A stretch of 7,556 nucleotides of DNA from an uncultured Clostridia bacterium. Its GTDB lineage: Bacteria; Bacillota; Clostridia; Lachnospirales; Lachnospiraceae. The stretch spans positions 1-7,556 of the forward strand of contig CAMJIC010000120.1 in the NCBI GenBank assembly GCA_946405675.1, given 5' to 3'. A program made the position numbers and the translations under genes. Under the pieces are notes generated by a model, which had not been told where the DNA came from, did no database searches, and saw only the letters and a program-made list of their open reading frames with translations. This document shows, piece after piece, positions 5,678 to 7,556 of the stretch (its first letter is position 1; every line of letters starts with the position of its first letter).

Positions 5678-7219
5678 ATGAGTATTCCATACGTCAGATG
5701 CGATGAGAAGGGGATTCCGACCCTTTATGTCAAGGACCGTCCGTTTTTCCTGAGGAGTGGTGAGATCCACAATTCCAATGCTTCCAGCAGCGCCTACCTT
5801 CAGGAGAAGCTGTGGCCGGCACTGAGAGGATTGAACCTGAATTCTGTCATTGTCCCAGTGTATTGGGAATTGCTTGAGCCGTCCGAGGGCAAGTATGACT
5901 TCACGCTGGTGGAGGATCTCGTCAGCCAGGCCCGTCAGGAAGGGCTGAAGCTGGTCTTTCTGTGGTTCGGACTTTGGAAGAACGCAGAATCCATGTATGT
6001 CCCGTCCTGGGTGAAGCGCGACACGAAGACCTACTTCCGCACGGAGAAGGTCAATGGTGAGAAGATGACGACCGTCTCCCCGCTGTGCGAAGCGGCGGTG
6101 GAAAAAGACAGCCTTGCGTTTGCCGCTCTCATGCGCCATATCCGTGAGATCGATGAGGAAGAGAACACGGTCATCACGATCCAGGTGGAAAATGAGATCG
6201 GCCTTCTGGGCACCGACCGGGATTACAGTCCGAAAGCCCGTGAAGCATTCACAGCCATTATCCCTGAGGCTCTGCAGAAGGTCACGGGAAAGAGCGGCAC
6301 ATGGCAGGAGGTCTACGGAGATGATGCAGGCGAGAGTTTCATGGCGTGGTACTTTGCCAGCGCCGTGGAGAAGATCGCGTCCGCCGGAAAGGAGGAGTAT
6401 GACCTTCCATGCTACGTCAATGCGTGGCTCAGGCAGTCCCCGTGGTATCCGGGCTCTTACCCATCCGGCGGCGCGGTGACAGCCGTGCATCCCATCTGGC
6501 GGGCGGCTGCGCCATCCATCTTTGCGTTTGGCCCGGACACCTATGTCCCATACTGCGCGGATGTGATGGATGAGTATACGTACGATGGGAATCCCCTCTT
6601 TATTCCTGAGATCCGAAAGGATGCGGTGGCTGCGTCCTACGCGCTCTACGCCTTCGGTGCCAAGAATGCCATCTGCTTCTCCCCGTTCGGGATCGAAGAT
6701 CTGGCGCTGGACCCGTCGGAGGTGGACAAGCCGCCGATGGATCTCATGATCGCGCTTAATATCGACCCATCTGCATTTGATATCACAGGCAGCCGGGACT
6801 GCCTTGCGGCGACCTATGGCCTGCTCGAAGAGCTGGAGCCGCTGTATCTGAAGTACCGCGGAACGGATCATCTGAAGGCAGCGGTACGCCATGGCGAGCA
6901 CGATTTCACTGCGTTCCTGCGATTTGCGGAATATGACATGCTGGTTTCTTACGGCCCGAGGATGGCGGCGAAGCCGCTGGGCGCGATCTATGCGATCGAG
7001 CTTACGGAGTCAAAGTTCCTGCTGGTCGGGCTTAACTGCAACGTGAGCTTCCGCGTGAAGCCGGGCGTTGACCGTCAGGTAGATTTCCTGCGCTTCGAGG
7101 AGGGCAGCGTGAAAAACGGTGCCTGGATCCCGGGCCGTGTGCTGAACGGGGATGAGAAGATGTCCCTGCGCTTCGGCGACATGCCCAGTGCCATGGTGGT
7201 GGAGCTTTATCAGTTCTGA
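5678..7219 (+). CDS. GH35-like beta-galactosidase with DUF5597-type C-terminal domain
   Basis: A 513-residue protein, start ATG 5678 with AAAGGAG (5663-5669) 8 bases upstream, 41 bases after the kinase stop. The N-terminal two-thirds is a TIM-barrel glycosidase of clan GH-A: RSGEIHNSNASS (26-37), NSVIVPVYWELLEPSEGKYDF (55-75), LVFLWFGLWKN (92-102), acid/base Glu173 in ENEIG (171-175), and probable nucleophile Glu311 in FIPEIRKD (308-315). Residues from about 370 to the end resemble the DUF5597 beta domain that accompanies this GH35 branch; relatives include the beta-galactosidase Bgl35A of Cellvibrio japonicus, as I recall it. It would cleave terminal beta-galactose, or possibly another beta-sugar, from small glycosides. 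No signal peptide, so it acts in the cytoplasm on imported substrate. Annotation as GH42/GH35 or generic DUF5597 protein is possible. Catalytic residues are assigned by motif position only. A strong terminator follows. Confidence 0.82.
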   Translation: MSIPYVRCDEKGIPTLYVKDRPFFLRSGEIHNSNASSSAYLQEKLWPALRGLNLNSVIVPVYWELLEPSEGKYDFTLVEDLVSQARQEGLKLVFLWFGLWKNAESMYVPSWVKRDTKTYFRTEKVNGEKMTTVSPLCEAAVEKDSLAFAALMRHIREIDEEENTVITIQVENEIGLLGTDRDYSPKAREAFTAIIPEALQKVTGKSGTWQEVYGDDAGESFMAWYFASAVEKIASAGKEEYDLPCYVNAWLRQSPWYPGSYPSGGAVTAVHPIWRAAAPSIFAFGPDTYVPYCADVMDEYTYDGNPLFIPEIRKDAVAASYALYAFGAKNAICFSPFGIEDLALDPSEVDKPPMDLMIALNIDPSAFDITGSRDCLAATYGLLEELEPLYLKYRGTDHLKAAVRHGEHDFTAFLRFAEYDMLVSYGPRMAAKPLGAIYAIELTESKFLLVGLNCNVSFRVKPGVDRQVDFLRFEEGSVKNGAWIPGRVLNGDEKMSLRFGDMPSAMVVELYQF

Positions 7220-7227
7220 GCTGTGGC

Positions 7228-7275
7228 GAAAACCCGCGTGGCAGGCAAGCCAGCTTGCCTGCCACGCGGGTTTTT
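7228..7275. terminator. Very strong, symmetric intrinsic terminator after the GH35-like gene
   Basis: Bases 7229-7249 pair perfectly with 7254-7274 (21 bp, GC-rich core CCCGCGTGGCAGGCAAG) around the 4-base loop CCAG; a G-T pair adds one more. The plus-strand 3' side runs into TTTTT (7271-7275). The 5' side begins with AAAA (7229-7232), so it can also terminate minus-strand transcription. It starts 9 bases after the GH35-like stop codon and marks the end of the transcription unit. Confidence 0.95.
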
Positions 7276-7525
7276 ATGGTAAATGACATGATACGCTTGT
7301 TTTGAAAGACTGTTGCGGCTTTTATTCATGGTGCAGCCAGGTGTCTCCTGGCATGAGGGTTTCCTTTGAACATGCGTCACTGTTCGGGATCGTCCCAGGC
7401 ACTGCCACGAACATTCTTCATAAAGCGCATGACAGAAATGAGAATAATGATGTTTTTGACATTTATCATAAAAGTCTGAGGGCTGGATGGATACAGTTTG
7501 ACAGGCAGATCGGGAGGCTGACGAT
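7276..7525. other. Intergenic region between the terminator and the next gene
   Basis: About 250 bases more AT-rich than the genes, with no open frame on the plus strand carrying a ribosome binding site. Visible pieces: a 6-bp hairpin GCCAGG/CCTGGC (7336-7352), an imperfect inverted repeat GAACA/TGTTC separated by eight bases (around 7367-7385), two TTGACA sequences (7456-7461 and 7498-7503), and the near-palindrome at 7458-7476. It probably holds the promoter and control region of the gene starting at 7526, but I could not pair either TTGACA with a good -10 box at 16-18 bases. Confidence 0.6.
7458..7476. promoter_or_regulatory. AT-rich near-palindrome, candidate operator
   Basis: GACATTTATCATAAAAGTC is symmetric about C7467 with eight of nine positions pairing (only A7461/A7473 fail). 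It overlaps a TTGACA at 7456-7461 and lies 50 bases before the start codon at 7526, so it is placed to bind a dimeric regulator of the next gene. Symmetry seen; function inferred. Confidence 0.4.
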
Positions 7526-7556
7526 ATGGATAACTATATTTTCCCATTTCTCTGGA
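7526..7556 (+). CDS. Start of the next gene, probably a glycoside hydrolase (3' truncated)
   Basis: ATG 7526 follows CGGGAGG (7511-7517) by 8 bases and begins MDNYIFPFLW before the window ends. Ten residues do not allow a firm call. The opening recalls large GH2/GH106-like hydrolases of Lachnospiraceae that I remember beginning with a similar YIFPFLW phrase, and a second glycosidase suits the neighbourhood. The ribosome binding site is good and well spaced. Gene start moderately likely; family a guess. Confidence 0.45.
   Translation, partial: MDNYIFPFLW

Noticed and set aside
4793..6901. 702-residue open frame on the minus strand across the kinase and GH35-like genes
   Set aside because: It lies opposite two well-supported genes, is rich in Arg, His and Pro as antisense frames of GC-biased codons are, and shows no recognisable domain. 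A shadow frame.
7304..7313. GAAAGACTGT repeated from 1887-1896
   Set aside because: Only ten bases match, with no inverted partner at the second position; compatible with chance.
7387..7556. Minus-strand frame open from the right edge, ending ...VRGSAWDDPEQ at about 7387
   Set aside because: About 56 codons with no recognisable family, overlapping the plus-strand start at 7526 that has a good ribosome binding site. It could be the tail of a real gene, but nothing beyond openness supports it.

Overview
The window reads as a carbohydrate-uptake and catabolism cluster with every gene on the plus strand. GC content looks moderately high (roughly mid-50s per cent by eye). Genes have strong purine-rich ribosome binding sites (AAGGAG, TAGGAG, GGGAGG, AAAGGAG) and protein sequences of Clostridia style. 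My best guess is a fairly GC-rich member of the Lachnospiraceae or a nearby Firmicute; this is inferred from gene style, not from a marker gene.

Layout: (1) 3-542, the C-terminal part of a Gfo/Idh/MocA-type oxidoreductase cut by the left edge. (2) 543-748, a 206-base spacer holding a 97-bp inverted-repeat element flanked by TAA (591-687, MITE-like), directly followed by a perfect 30-bp palindrome (688-717). (3) 749-4552, a complete three-gene ribose/galactose-type (CUT2) ABC importer: substrate-binding protein, double-ATPase subunit and permease. (4) 4671-5636, a ROK-family sugar kinase. (5) 5678-7219, a cytoplasmic GH35-like beta-galactosidase with a DUF5597-like tail. (6) A very strong intrinsic terminator at 7228-7275 closes the unit. 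(7) 7276-7525 is non-coding as far as I can see, followed by the first ten codons of another gene (7526 onward), probably another glycoside hydrolase.

Inferred logic: the binding protein captures a small sugar or glycoside outside the cell, the ATPase and permease import it, the GH35-like enzyme removes a terminal beta-linked galactose (or similar sugar) in the cytoplasm, the ROK kinase phosphorylates a released hexose, and the oxidoreductase may process the sugar or its aglycone. CUT2 importers such as E. coli MglBAC take up galactose, methyl-beta-galactoside and galactosylglycerol, so a small beta-galactoside is a reasonable substrate hypothesis, but the sequence does not prove it.

The protein-coding content is ordinary for gut Firmicutes. 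The less ordinary signals lie between the genes. Two perfect inverted repeats with the same 9-base arms (AACTGTTCA / TGAACAGTT) bracket the binding-protein gene. The MITE-like element abuts the first of them, and a recognisable copy of its right end sits just before the kinase gene. All three spacers of 116-136 bases inside the transport/kinase operon carry hairpins. At the protein level, the binding protein has no lipobox cysteine, the second ATP site of the ATPase looks fully degenerate, and the kinase has His in place of the third zinc-ligand Cys.
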